Shown here in pieces: positions 47,122 to 59,659 of a stretch of 64,000 nucleotides of DNA. Position numbers and translations under genes: made by a program. The notes below the pieces were generated by a model. It saw only the letters and a list, made by a program, of their open reading frames with translations. It searched no databases and was not told the DNA's origin. Within the stretch, counting starts at the first letter, position 1. Each line of letters begins with the position of its first letter. The stretch is from Adiantum capillus-veneris (lineage: Eukaryota; Streptophyta; Polypodiopsida; Polypodiales; Pteridaceae): positions 6,559,001 to 6,623,000 of the forward strand of contig CM043963.1 in NCBI GenBank assembly GCA_014529385.2, read 5' to 3'.

Positions 47122-47140
47122 CCCCAACAACGACGCCAAA
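47122..47140 (-). other. Primer binding site of gypsy E
   Basis: The minus strand reads TTTGGCGTCGTTGTTGGGG, close to the TGGCGCCGTTG...GGGG primer sites of plant gypsy elements. The LTR starts two bases away, at 47143. Confidence 0.75.
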
Positions 47141-47142
47141 AA

Positions 47143-48385
<1,243 letters not shown>

Positions 48386-48467
48386 TATGAGAGAGGAGAG
48401 AGAGAGAGAGCTATGGTATCTTCAAAGCAAGAACTACATACATAAAATGTCAATCCGTGGGACGGAG
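48386..48467 (-). repeat. 3' LTR of gypsy F, part 1 (left of copia C)
   Basis: CAAAGCAAGAACTACA...ATGTCAATCCGTGGGACG aligns with CAAATCGAGAACCACA...ATGTCAATCAGTGGGACG at about 62378-62420. The outer end lies in a (GA)n run and is approximate. Confidence 0.7.
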
Positions 48468-48790
48468 TGTTGAGATATCGAGCTCTACACCTTGAGCTGG
48501 CATCCACTACGGGTCTTGGCCGCTTACGGCATTTACTCACTGGCGCGTTAGGTGACCGACACGGAGGATCTCTGCCAGTGATTCTACAGCTGGACTACAC
48601 TTATAGTGCCAGCCTAGTACGCTTCTAGCGAGTTCACACTTAGTGACCGCATGTACATATGTGCTACTTTTCAGCTTTAGCACTTAGTCATTTTGTACTC
48701 TCTTTTCTGTGAAGAAGAAGAAGAAGCTTTCCATCTCTGTGTGTTTTTGTGCTTGTCTTGTGTAGCTCTCTTGCATCCTCATTCTTTACA
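48468..48790 (+). repeat. 5' LTR of copia C
   Basis: 323 bp, TGTTGAGATATC to CATTCTTTACA, with canonical TG...CA ends. A GAAGAAGAAGAAGAAG run lies near its 3' end (about 48703-48726). Confidence 0.97.
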
Positions 48791-48803
48791 TGGTATCAGA
48801 GCC
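48791..48803 (+). other. Primer binding site of copia C (tRNA-iMet)
   Basis: TGGTATCAGAGCC directly abuts the 5' LTR. The untranslated leader then runs to the gag ATG at 49058. Confidence 0.96.
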
Positions 48804-49057
48804 TGGTGCAGGCAAGAGAGGCTAAGAGAGCAAGAGCATCACAATCCCTTTGTTCGCAATCCACGACCAGATGCCAAGTTTCTGAACAGGTCTCCAAAGT
48901 GCAGTATACAGAGATTTACTGTACAAGTACAGTGGTTGTGAAACGCTTGATTGTGGACACTCGTTGAGTGTAGAAAGCGTTACAGGAACCACGATAGCAG
49001 GTTCAACAGATTTGCAGGTTTTTGCAGATTGCAGCTATTTTGTCTTAGTGCTTCAAG

Positions 49058-52000
49058 ATGTCTAACGGTTTCAGTCAGATTGTTACTGAGAAGCTTGAGA
49101 AAAATAACTACCCTGCATGGAAGTTCAGAATAACAAATTTCCTAAAAGGAAAAGGTTATTGGGACTATGTAGAAGGAGACAATGAAAAGGAACCAGAGAT
49201 TCCCGAGGCAAATGCTACAGCAGAACAAAGGAAAGCTTTGAGGGACTGGCAACAAGGCCAGAGCAAAGTGATGTATTGGCTTTCTATGAGCATCACAGAT
49301 GGCATGATGGGCTATCTACAGGATGCTGAAACCCCCGCCATTGCATGGAGAAACTTAGGCAGAGTGTTCGAGGTGAACACCAAGGCCAGGAAGCTTCAAC
49401 TAAAGTCGGAGCTAAATCAGGTTAAGAGGAACAACCTCTCAATCAATGATTATGCCTTGAAGATCAAGAGTATCATTGAGGCTCTTGGATCTATTAAAGT
49501 CTCAGTGGAAGACGATGACATTGTCCGTGCATGCTTGGATGGTCTAGGAGATGAGTATGTACATTTTAGGTCTTCCATGAATACAAGAGACGACATCCCC
49601 GTGTTCCAAGATATGATTTCTATGCTTATTCTTGAGGAGAAGAACCTTGACACATCTTCTTCTCATGGCAGAAATAATTCTGAACAGGCCTTCTATTCTA
49701 ACTCCAACAGAGGTAGAGGTAGAGGTCGTGGTCAAGGCCCAAGGGGTTACAGGGGCCAATTTATGGAAGGTCAATCAAATCAAAACAATACAAGTGGCAG
49801 GGGAAACCAGTCTCAAGGCAGGGGGAGTCAAAGAGGTCGTGGTGCAGGATCAAGCAAGCAGCAACATACTCCAGATAGTAGAGAATGTTGGACTTGTGGT
49901 GAAAGAGGTCACATGTCACGTGACTGTCCAAAGGGAAAAGCAAGTAGAAAGAGAGAACAGGGAAACTATGCATCTACTAGCAGAGATGCAGATGACAGCA
50001 AAAACGAGCGCATGTTTGTTATGCAGCATGTAATGAATACAATGAATGCAGAGAATTCCACCCAAGATGATGTTTGGTATGTGGATTCAGGTGCCTCTAA
50101 TCACATGACGTCTCGTGGAGAGTGGTTTAGAGATATGCGCAAACCAGATGTGTCAGGCTATGTGCAGACAGGAGATGACACAGCTCACCCCATTGCTCAT
50201 GTAGGGGACATACCTCTAAATACGAAGAGTGGGAAATCAAAGTACTTAGTAGATGTACTTCATGTCCCAAACATTACAAAGAATCTTGTTTCTGTTGGAC
50301 AAATGGTTGAGCAGGGTTTGCAGGTTCGCTTCAATTCAAATGGTTGTTATGTAGAAGATTTCCAGAATGGCTGTAAGCTGATCACAGAGGGCAAATGTGT
50401 GGGCAGAATGTTTACGCTCAATGTAGACATGCCTGAGGTAAAAGCTGCATTATTTGCACAGGGCACAGGTGTTGTGGCTGATGTTGACATTTGGCACAAA
50501 CGCATTGGCCATGTCAATGAGCAGAGATTGCGCAGCATGCAATCAAAACAGATTGTAAAAGGTTTGCCCAAATTCAAGGTGGATGGTATGCATAAAGTGT
50601 GTGCAGCATGCCAGTTTGGAAAACAGTCAAAGGGCTCATTTCCACATGAGCGCAATGTATGTAAAAAGCCACTTGAGGTGGTGCACACAGATGTTTGGGG
50701 TCCAACCGATACTGCAAGTATACATGGTTGCAGGTATTATGTCTCTTTCATTGATGACCATACAAGGAAAGTATGGGTCTACTTCATGCGTAACAAAAGT
50801 GAAGTGTTTGGTCACTTTCAAGACTTCAAAGTCATGATTGAGAAGGAGACAGATATGCAAATCAAGACATTGAGGTCAGATGGAGGGGGAGAGTACTTCT
50901 CCAATGATTTTTCAGATTTTCTGCGAATGCATGGTATACACAGGCAGTTTACATGCAGATATACTCCACAGCAGAATGGGGTCGTAGAAAGGAAAAACAG
51001 GCACATTGCAGAGGTTGCACGTGCATTGATGAATGAGAAGAACATGCCTCATCATTTCTGGGCTGAAGCTGTAAATACAACTGTGTACATTATGAACAGG
51101 ACACCTACAGCTGCGGTGCATGATGTAACACCTGAGGAAAAGTTTACAGGTACAAAGCCTGATTTGGCACACTTGAAAGTGTTTGGCTGCATAGCTTACG
51201 TGCATGTACCAGATGAGTTGCGTAGGAAATTGGATCCTAAAGCAGAGAAATGTATTCTTGTGGGATATTCCCTTGAACAAAAGGGGTACAGGTGCTACAA
51301 TCCTACTACACGAGAATTACGAGTGAGCAGAGATGTAGTCTTTGATGAGATGAGCAGCTAGTACAGTAATGCACATGGCACTATTGGGGCTGATGTAAAA
51401 GATGATGTGGTTGTACAAAATGTGAGGCCACAGTCACAGGTTTTGAGTGGACCACAAGAGTCCTCTTCTCGTGGCTCTGTTGAGAAACCATGGAATGGTA
51501 GACTACGTACGCAGGCTACTCCACCAACAGGTACAGGGAATGTATCACGAAAAGGAAAGGAAAAGGTTGATGAACCTCCCTTTATGGTTGATGCATCATC
51601 AGGTTTTTCACATGTAGACATGGATTCAGATGGTTCTGAACAAAGTCTTGATGAGGAATTTGGAATTCCGGCTGTCAGGACACCTGGTGTAAGGAAAGTA
51701 CAAGAAGATGCTAGAGGGCAAAGGAGTGACCCAGGACCGCGCAGATCTAATAGAGTCAGAAATCCAGTTCAGAAATTGACTTATGATGGGTATCTAGCGC
51801 ATCACCAAGCCTACATGGCTAAGGTGATACAGGATGTGGAGCCCACATGTTTTGAGGATGCAATTGGAAATGTGCATTGGGATGATGCAATGAATGAAGA
51901 GATGGCTGCATTGGAAGCAAGTGACACATGGGAGTTGGTGCCATTGCCAAGTGGCAAGAAAGCTATTGGTTGTAAATGGGTGTATAAAACCAAGCATAAG

Positions 52001-53407
52001 GCTGATGGTAACATTGAGCGTCACAAGGCAAGGCTGGTCGCAAAGGGTTATGCACAGACGTATGGCATAAACTATGAGGAGACCTTTGCTCCAGTGGCAA
52101 AGATGACGACAGTGAGAGCTGTCATAGCAGTGGCTGCATCTAGAGGATGGATTATGCATCAAATGGATGTAAAGAATGCCTTCTTGAATGGTGAGTTGCA
52201 AGAGGAAGTGTATATGGATCAGCCACCTGGTTATGTCGATCCAGGTTACCCAGATTATGTATGCAGACTTCTCAAAGCTTTGTATGGTTTGAAGCAGGGC
52301 TCTAGAGCATGGTATGACAGGATTGCCAAGTATCTTGTCAGTATTGGTTTTAGGAGAGCTCATGATGATCATTCACTCTATGTACGTGAGAGTGATGTGG
52401 GGATTGTGGTCATTACCATATATGTAGATGACCTTATTATTATTGGTGACAATGCTATGGAGATTGACCATGTGAAGGGTCTTCTCAAACAAGAGTTTGA
52501 AATGAAAGATTTGGGCGAGTTGCACTACTTTCTTGGCATTGAGGTGATCAGGACTCCAGAGGGTGTATGGCTATCACAGAGACAGTATGCTTTGGACATG
52601 TTGTCAAAGTATGGTATGGCTGATTGTAAGCCAATTTCTATTCCCTTGGATGTGAATGCAAAGCTGAGTGCAGAGAAGGGTGATGTTGTTGAGGATGTCA
52701 ACATGTACAGGAAGATTGTGGGTAGTCTAATCTACTTGACTATCACGAGGCCAGACTTGAGCTACACAGTAGGCTTGGAGAGTCAGTTCATGCAACTTCC
52801 GAGGAAGCCACATTTGGATGGAGTACGACGCACACTTAGGTATGTGCAAGGTACTCTTGACTACGCATTGTTCTATGCAGCAGATGCACCATTAGCATTG
52901 TATGGGTATACAGATGCAGATTGGGCAGGTAGCATTGTTGATAGGAGATCTACGAGTGGCTTCATGTTCTCTTTTGGGAGTGCTGCTGTTACTTGGAGCA
53001 GCAAAAAGCAGCCTACGGTTGCTTTATCGAGCACAGAGGCCGAGTACAGAGGTGCAGCAGTTGCGGCGTGCGAGGTAGCTTGGCTACGCACATTACTTGA
53101 GGACTTGGGAGTGCAGGTGGACCAGCAGATTGTCATTCATTGTGACAACCTCAGCAGCATGCAGTTGGCTAGGAACCCAGTGTTCCATGCTAGGACCAAA
53201 CACATAGAGGTCCATTACCACTACGTTCGAGAGCGAGTGTTGGCGGGCGACATCGACTTGGTCTACGTCAGCACAGAGGAGCAAATAGCGGATATCTTTA
53301 CCAAGGCCCTCGGAGGTGAGAAGCTTCGACGTTTCCGGACTATGCTTGGACTCTGCGACATGCAGAGCTTGAGGGGGAGTGTTGAGATGTCGAGCTCTAC
53401 AACTTGA
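49058..53407 (+). pseudogene. Copia C gag-pol polyprotein with a single internal TAG
   Basis: One frame of 1,449 codons interrupted only at codon 768 (TAG, 51359-51361, in SS*YSNAHG, probably TGG Trp to TAG). Domains in order: gag (residues 1-270, YPAWKFRITNFL near the start, then Arg-Gly repeats); CCHC knuckle C277-C280-H285-C290; protease DSGA at 343-346; pre-integrase HKRIGH and CAACQFGKQ; integrase triad D545, D608, E644 (D,D35E spacing); RT with YVDD at 1122-1125; RNase H from TDADWAG (1285-1291) through the STEAEY motif. The start is the first ATG after the leader and gives a normal gag N-terminus. It stops at 53405-53407, inside the 3' LTR. All catalytic residues seen are intact. The TAG may be a recent null mutation or, less likely, a readthrough codon. 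It falls between integrase and RT. Confidence 0.95.
53371..53379 (+). other. Polypurine tract of copia C
   Basis: GAGGGGGAG immediately precedes the 3' LTR (TGTTGAGATGTC). It overlaps the last codons of the polyprotein. Confidence 0.9.
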
Positions 53408-53702
53408 GCTGGCATCCACTACGGGTCTTGGCCGCTTACGGCATTTACTCACTGGCGCGTTAGGTGACCGACACGGAGGATCTCTGCCAGTGATTCTATA
53501 GCTGGACTACACTTATAGTGCCAGCCTAGTACGCTTCTAGCGAGTTCACACTTAGTGACCGCATGTACATACGTGCTACTTTTCAGCTTTAGCACTTAGT
53601 CATTTTGTACTCTCTTTTCTGTGAAGAAGAAGAAGAAGCTTTCCATCTCTGTGTGTTTTTGTGCTTGTCTTGTGTAGCTCTCTTGCATCCTCATTCTTTA
53701 CA
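53380..53702 (+). repeat. 3' LTR of copia C
   Basis: 323 bp, aligned without gaps to 48468-48790. The differences seen are transitions plus one C/A, which fits a recent insertion. Confidence 0.97.
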
Positions 53703-54595
53703 CGTAGCTGACCCGACTAGTGGATGGAGGCTACAAGGGATAGCTAATCTCTCAAAAAACCCAAGTCTAGTGTGCTCTCACCTAGATCGGTCTCAGGTGT
53801 TTACCAAACACGAAAAGATAAACTTCTTACTGCAATACTAATACAATGAGTTCATATATCTATAGTGATCCAAATGCAATGGAACTTGCTACCTAGAATG
53901 TGCAGAGTATTCTCACCAACCTCATGTGTTCCAAAATTCATTTTTGACACTTGGAAAAAATTGCATTAAAGATAAGTAGCGTATTTTAGGTAGCTCAGTT
54001 GTAGCCTCCGAAGCACTTAGTAGCTTCTTAGGACGTACTCTATCTATTCCTATGGTCAAAAACCAATTGTATGGTTCATAAGGAATAAAAACAATTGTAG
54101 ATGGACACAATTAAAATAAGAACTTCATTGCAATAAACTTATGTAGAAAGAAAGAGCTTTCACTTGCAAGTGTGTTGGTATGCTCAAAATCATAATGTTA
54201 CACCACAAGAGAAAGACATGAAGAGACATAAAATAGTAAAGAGCTCACAACACGGTACAATAGCGTACACTCACTTTCATTATCCAAAACTTAGGTAAAA
54301 GTTATAAAATTTTTCTTTTATATTTTAGCCAAGGTTTAAGAGATGGATCCCTAGCTAATTTGGCTCAGTAAAAAGGCTAGGAAATGCCCCTTGCCTCTTT
54401 TTACTCTTGGACAATTGATTGTGAAACAACAAGTTTGGAGTTTTATGGGATATCAAATCAAAGAATAATGTTTTGATACAATAAGTGGGGATAAAAATGA
54501 TGGTGATATTCCTTTGATGTTCTTGTTAATTGAGCAGCTAAGATGAAAATGATGGTGATGTTCTGTTGATGTTCATGTTAGCTAAGTAGCTAGCA
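53703..54595 (-). repeat. 3' LTR of gypsy F, part 2 (right of copia C)
   Basis: CGTAGCTGACCCGACTAGTG...GTAGCTAGCA aligns with 62420-63331. On the minus strand the LTR starts TGCTAGCTACTTAGC. Divergence from the right copy is clearly greater than between the copia C LTRs, so gypsy F is older. Confidence 0.88.
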
Positions 54596-54612
54596 TTTTC
54601 CCCTTTTCTTGA
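54596..54612 (-). other. Polypurine tract of gypsy F
   Basis: The minus strand reads AAGAAAAGGGGAAAA immediately before the LTR start TGCTAGC. This supports minus-strand orientation. Confidence 0.75.
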
Positions 54613-54639
54613 TTGTGTCATCCGTAACACATCTACTTA

Positions 54640-56240
54640 GGGTGCTACATAGTGGTCACGCCTCTTCTCTGATTCAGCCCGCTTTATGTGGTGCTCTAGT
54701 CCTTGTTGATACCTGAGCCGGAGTTCTTTTACTTTTGTAGATATAAAATGCATATTGATCCTGTTTTTGTGCTCAATGGTAGAGTAGCTTACAAAGAAAA
54801 CTCTTAAGTTGGCGATGCCTGGGCCAAATATCTTGCTTTTGTAAGTGAATAAGACCATTTAGAATGGCTCTTATAATGTCAACATGTAATATGAGGGTAA
54901 TAATATTACCCTGGCATATAAACCATGGAGCACCTCCTCTATTTGTTGCTATGCTTGCTTCCAAATTTTCTTTTGCTAGTTATGCCATTTCGATAGTCTG
55001 TGCCTTGGCTTGCTCCCTTTGAGCCTCTTCCTACTTGTCGATTGAATCCAACCCAGTCAAAGTGCCATCATCCTAGTAGTACATGAGATTTTTTGAGCGA
55101 ATCTTAATCCTCTTTGGTTAGGGTTTCCACTTTTCTCCAAAGTCTCCTTTTAGTCCTTGTTCGAGCTCAAATGCACCTGCTTCCCTTTTTATTCTTGTCA
55201 TTCTTTGTGTTGGTTCTTTGACTTGTATTGTGGGGCATGGTCTTTTCTTGGTAGCTTGTTCTTCCATTTTAGTCTTTCTTTTATCCCTTGTAATTTTGTG
55301 GAGAGGGTCTTCTTCCTCTTGATTTTCATTAGTTTCTGGTGCCACTAATGAAGTGGACGTGCTCGCTTTTGGTTTTTCTTTAGGGACTTTGACAAGTCTT
55401 CATTGTAGTCTTCTAGAAATTGGTGGTGCTTTGGGAGGTTCCTCTTCTACATCTGCATCCATCTTGTTTGCCAGCTATTGATTTTGCTCAGGGGCTGGTG
55501 GTAAGTGATCAACTTGGCCAATAACATGATATGAATTCCTGTGGTGAGTACTTTTGTAGCCCCCAAAAAATATATTTGTTCGGGCTTCTTTACATGTGTC
55601 TGAGTGGTGTGGATGTATTGGGCATGGTTCACTTCTGTATAAACTTCTCCCTTCCATGCTTGTGTAAAGCTTGATACTATTGTGTGATTAGGGAAAGCGT
55701 AGAAGGGTGGACTCTTTGCAGTGAAATGGAAGTGTTGATGGTAAATCTGTAGTGCCCACTCTATTTCCTTTTTCCTGAGATTAGCAAATGATTCTTATTT
55801 ATGGGTGAATATGTCCGTAGTAGCTAACTAGAGGTCTCTCATTGGCTCCCCCCCCCGAACAGCTCCAAAGTGTAAGTTATTTGTTCCTCAGTGACTTTTA
55901 CCTCTACTGGGGTGTGGTTCAGATCTAAAATAGTGGCTCGACCACCTTCGTTGATGTTATGGATCATCTCGTAAGCTCTTTGATAATTGATACCACATGG
56001 TTCTAATAGAATGTCGTGTATGAGGCCCATCTTTTCTACAGTGTCCTGACTGTCTCCTCCCTTGCTAGGTCTTTGGCTTCTCTCGGGACCATTTGTACCT
56101 CTTCTTTTGAGCCTTGCGCAGTCGTGAAATCCCCATGATAGACAATAACATGATGGTGCTCTAGCTAATCTTTGGCCAACCACCATGTAACATTAGCCTC
56201 TTTGAGAGACTCTTCTTCTAGCTGGTATGATGGTAGCTCT
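54640..56240 (-). pseudogene. Gag-like or accessory region of gypsy F
   Basis: Minus-strand frames with protein-like composition, broken by shifts. KEANVTWWLAKD near 56190 and GINYQRAYEMIHNINEGGRA and ILDLNHTPVEVKVTEEQ near 55890-56000 are followed by basic and acidic low-complexity segments (about 55118-55420: NENQEEEDPLHKITRDKRKT) and a segment LAKENLEASIATNRGGAPWF near 54915-54975. The charge pattern and N-terminal style suggest gag, but no zinc knuckle was seen and the location is 3' of integrase and protease. Function is not established. Confidence 0.4.
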
Positions 56241-56379
56241 GCTAGTTAATTAGTCTTCATGATTTTCTCCTTTGAAGATTCAGATGTAGATGAGAGAGAT
56301 CCTAACAAAAAATCATCAAAAAATTCTTGTCAAAATTTCTTCACCCATTACTCTAATAACAAGTATAAATGCTAATACA

Positions 56380-57455
56380 ATAGCTGAAGTGCCAAAAACA
56401 CAGATTTTAGCAAAATTTATCTTTGGCGTGCGGAAGATGCAAGTATGTGCTTATTATTGTGAATTGGTTCCAAAGTGGATGTACAAAATGTGTGTATGAT
56501 GTAGGTGATGTGCATGCAGTACGATGAATTTACGAACCTTGTGGTGAAAGTTATAGGAAGTTCTATGTTCGATTTTTTTGTCATTGAGCTTGTCTTGCTT
56601 GAGGGAGTTAGGCTTTGTCAATTTTGAGGAAATTTGACATGGGGCATCATCTCAACCATATAAACACATTTAGGAAAAAAATTGATGAGAAAAGGTTCCC
56701 CAGGTCACAGATCTATCTTTAGTGTGCCGAAGATAAATTTGCATTAAATTGGTTCTTTTTCAGCATTTTGCCTCTTGGGTACCTCTACTGGGTACTAACT
56801 ATGCCCTGGGGAAAGTTTGAGGTTAAGTTGAGGGTCAGAAGTCCTTTGTGGTACCCTTTTCCGTATTCTTGGTAGTAAAGTGCAATATAAGGAAGTGATT
56901 GCATGATGTGAGTGTGCCAGGGTTATGCAAGGTCTGTAAAGGCTATGTGGTTCATGTTTGTGTGAAAATATGGGCAAAACATGCTTCATGTGTGACACTT
57001 TATCTTTGGTGCACCGAAGATAATGTTTGCCTAATTTTGTTGTTTTTGCCCTCAACTTGCCACATATAAGTTCGACTAGGTTAGTTAAGGTGGAGGGTGG
57101 CCTTGGTTTTGTAAATTGAACTTGGTGTTGATTCTGGTGAAGTTGATTGCCCCACCTTGGTAGAGTTTGATTTGAGGCTACCAATTTGTGGTTGTTGACC
57201 CTCTAGAAGTTAGTGTGAGTTAGATATAGTCTGTAGGGTGCTCCCCTTTATGACTTGAGGTCAAGTGGTCTATATTTTGCATGGAAGTTCAAAATGTCAC
57301 TTTAGAATAAGTACATGGTCATTTTTCAATAACATGATGAGGAGGATTCCAAAACAACCCCAATTTTCCACAATCCCTTTACCTAGATTCCAACTGAAGT
57401 GGGTCAAATATGGTCCCCAAATGAGTCCTTTATCTTCTGTGTGTGGAAGATACTA
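56380..57455. repeat. Four spaced copies of a TATCTTTGGTGYRCCGAAGATA hairpin motif
   Basis: Near-palindromic motifs begin at about 56418, 56714, 57001 and 57431 (cores TATCTTTGGCGTGCGGAAGA, TATCTTTAGTGTGCCGAAGA, TATCTTTGGTGCACCGAAGA, TATCTTCTGTGTGTGGAAGA). The first two intervals are 296 and 287 bp. Sequence after copies 2 and 3 is similar (TTTGC..TAA.TT.GTT.TTTTT.C). This suggests decayed tandem units of about 290 bp, each carrying a hairpin. Confidence 0.65.
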
Positions 57456-57459
57456 GGTC

Positions 57460-58460
57460 AAGATTTTGGATTTTATTTGCACTTTGGAGCCCACCCATGT
57501 GTTCACTTACTGAGATGATCCCAAGGTTCAAGGTTGGTTTGATTTGGATGCCCGGTATGTCCGGTGCATGGCGGTATTCTCCTTCAAATATCCCAGATTT
57601 CCTTATGTTCTCATGCCCCCTACGACCTTGGTGGTGGACAAAATGGTAACCAAAATGCTTCTTGGTATAATTAGGAACTTACTCCTCAGATCTGGAGTGA
57701 GTGAGAGTCGATAGATCATGTGTAGAATCTCGAAAAGAGCGCCAAAAATCACTAGCTAGAGCTCTCCCAAGAAAGACCACAATGAAAATGAGGGTAAAAT
57801 TAGCCTACCGGACTATACATTCTTGTACTTCTTGGACACACCCCATCCTTTACCTATCCATTGAGTCAAATAACCCTCACAATGTATCCTCATCTCAAAA
57901 ATTTCAAAAATTGACACCTGAAGACCATTCTATGACCAAAGTGGTTAGGGCGTCAGAGTGGTCATCGAGCAATCTGATCAGAATTGCCCCAAGATTTTTC
58001 TAGATGTTCCATTGAGCTTCAAGGTTTGGCATTTCAAGTTTGATTCCAATTTTGGAATTCTTTTTATTTGTTTATTTATTTAGTTTTTAAACTTTTATTA
58101 GCTTTTTATCAACAAAATTGAACAAAATTATCCAAAATTAATCAAAAAAATTCATTCCAAACCCAAAAATACAAAACAAACCTTATTTTATTGCTTGGCT
58201 ATATTTTTTGTGGATTGCTCCATTTTGATTGCTTTTTGGCCCAACAAATATAAAAAGAGTAAAGATTACAATGTTCTTGGCTTTTTTGGTGATATTCACA
58301 CTATATACACACACCTAGGGATTATTGTATTACATATTCCCTGTTCTGCTTGTTCATAAGGGTGTTTTGGTATTAAGTTGCAAAAAAACATGTCAACATT
58401 CAAGCACTTCAAAACATTTCACTTTTCTTAATTTGTTTTGCTACAGATATTGGATTCTGT
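57460..58460. other. Unassigned stretch
   Basis: No convincing coding region. The plus-strand frames at 57443-57649 and 57701-58003 show no known motifs. The part after 58050 is very AT-rich. Confidence 0.4.
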
Positions 58461-58469
58461 ATTACAAAT

Positions 58470-58493
58470 CCCCCCCCCCCCCCCCCCCCCCCT
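58470..58493 (+). repeat. Poly-C tract
   Basis: An uninterrupted run of more than 20 C, followed by CTCCCTCCTTCC. The exact length in any assembly is uncertain. On the minus strand it is a poly-G tract able to form stacked-G structures. Confidence 0.9.
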
Positions 58494-58565
58494 CCCTCCT
58501 TCCTTGAGTCCGTCGATTAGCAGGGTGTAACCTGGTTTGTGAAGTGCATGGGCGACAAAGTAATT

Positions 58566-58658
58566 TCTCTGCATAGTTGCGGTCGGCTCTACTATACTAC
58601 TGATTCGCCCAAGTCATGTCTCTGCATAGTTGCGGTCGGCTCTACTATACTACTGATT
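58566..58658 (+). repeat. Two identical 40-bp copies, period 53 bp
   Basis: TCTCTGCATAGTTGCGGTCG... begins at 58566 and again at 58619, and both end ACTACTGATT. The perfect identity is striking in a region otherwise heavily mutated, so the duplication is recent. A 13-bp spacer separates the copies. Confidence 0.92.
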
Positions 58659-58919
58659 TCAATGCAATTTGAAACAGAATTTTGTGCAAGATGTGGTTCT
58701 TAAGCGGTATACTCAAGGGTTTTTAATGGAAAAGTATCCTGTTGGGTAATTCTCTTAAAGAGAAAATCCATTCAATTTGATGTTTGATCTTAGCTTCAGG
58801 TTTCTGTTTAGGTTTTCAAACCCATTGAGATGACTGTGATTTTTGTTTTCATCATCGTGATTGATATAGAGTTGTATCTCAAGACACTTTCTTCATGCAC
58901 AATAGTTTTTAAGGAACCC

Positions 58920-59614
58920 AAAGCTACTTAGGATTGTTGATGGATTGTGTTCTGGGCTCTTTTGGGTACCCAAAATTGCCTAGCTCCTTGCATGCTAGTA
59001 TTATGAGGATGGATATGGTGGTGAATAATGGACATAGGACTTGAGTCGTTCCATGTTTTTGGTAGCTTCTGAGTCTTGAGAGATGCTTTCTCCTTTTCAT
59101 GGCTATGAGAAAATGGTGTTGTTAATTGTCCACCCTTGAGGGTTAAGACTACAACCTTATCATCCTAGTCTTGAACATCTTTATAGGTTAACATCCATGG
59201 TACTCCTATCACCATATCCTCATTCATATGCTCATCAAGAATGAAAATAAAGGTGTGTGGGCACATAAATCCATGCACAAAGATGTTGAGATTAATCAGA
59301 ACCAATGTCGGTGTGAACTCTTTATGACAGTCCATGAATTTAGCTCTACAATATTCCAGCAGCTAGGTTGTTTCTCTTTTGTATGTCGAATAGTTAACAA
59401 CATTGAGTCATGAACCTGTGTCAATTAGTGCTTTGACTTTTAACTCATCATTTAGAGTCAGTGTTGTTTGCATATCCAATCCATCTAGCCATTCATCATC
59501 GGTCTCCACTTCATCATCATCAACTAAGGATTGAGTAAAGTAGTGATGGTAAACCTGAAGGGTACTGAGTGGTAAAACTTCAAGGATTTGTTGCATTCCC
59601 ACCTTTCTCTTCAA
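58920..59614 (-). pseudogene. Retropepsin-like domain in frame after integrase (gypsy F)
   Basis: The minus-strand frame contains an acidic linker (SLVDDDEVETDDEWLDGLDM), then VKALIDTGS with the catalytic D-T-G, then LNVVNYSTYKRETT, and ends with the hydrophobic-Gly motif MVIGVPWMLTYKDV. That is a complete retropepsin pattern, with three stops. A linker with an FWVPK motif follows (to about 58920). It is in the same frame as the integrase C-terminus at 59741-60037, with only Trp-to-stop changes between them. Protease normally precedes RT in gypsy elements, so either this is a rearranged junction or the family has this order. Confidence 0.75.
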
Positions 59615-59659
59615 AATCTAAATGTGTTCTTATTCAATCACTTGTTGTCATTTGAGCTT

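Larger units (their letters stand above)
39020..47142 (-). mobile_element. Gypsy element E: leader, gag and protease only
   Basis: A minus-strand Ty3/gypsy element whose primer site (47122-47140) and LTR (from 47143) are at the right. Gag (about 43200-40500) and protease (about 40072-39560) follow. The coding sequence stops at 39020, where the Tat/Ogre-type LTR begins. RT, RNase H and integrase do not reappear left of 27379, so the pol half has been deleted or separated by rearrangement. The leader contains a nested small element at 44181-45349. Confidence 0.75.
48468..53702 (+). mobile_element. Copia retrotransposon C, young and nearly intact
   Basis: A 5.2-kb element with 323-bp LTRs at 48468-48790 and 53380-53702 that differ at about four positions by eye. 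It has a primer site, a polypurine tract and one long gag-pol frame. The target duplication is CGGAG (48463-48467) and CGTAG (53703-53707), differing at one base. The unoccupied homologous site in the other LTR of gypsy F reads GGGACGTAG, so CGTAG is the original target and the left copy has mutated. It is the most recent insertion in the window. Confidence 0.97.

Noticed and set aside
49544-53452. Minus-strand frames of 70-192 codons opposite copia C
   Set aside because: They are shadows of the gag-pol frame on the other strand. All retroelement motifs are on the plus strand.
57443-58003. Plus-strand frames as a possible host gene inside gypsy F
   Set aside because: No splice-site pattern, no family motifs, and the region belongs to the interior of an LTR element.
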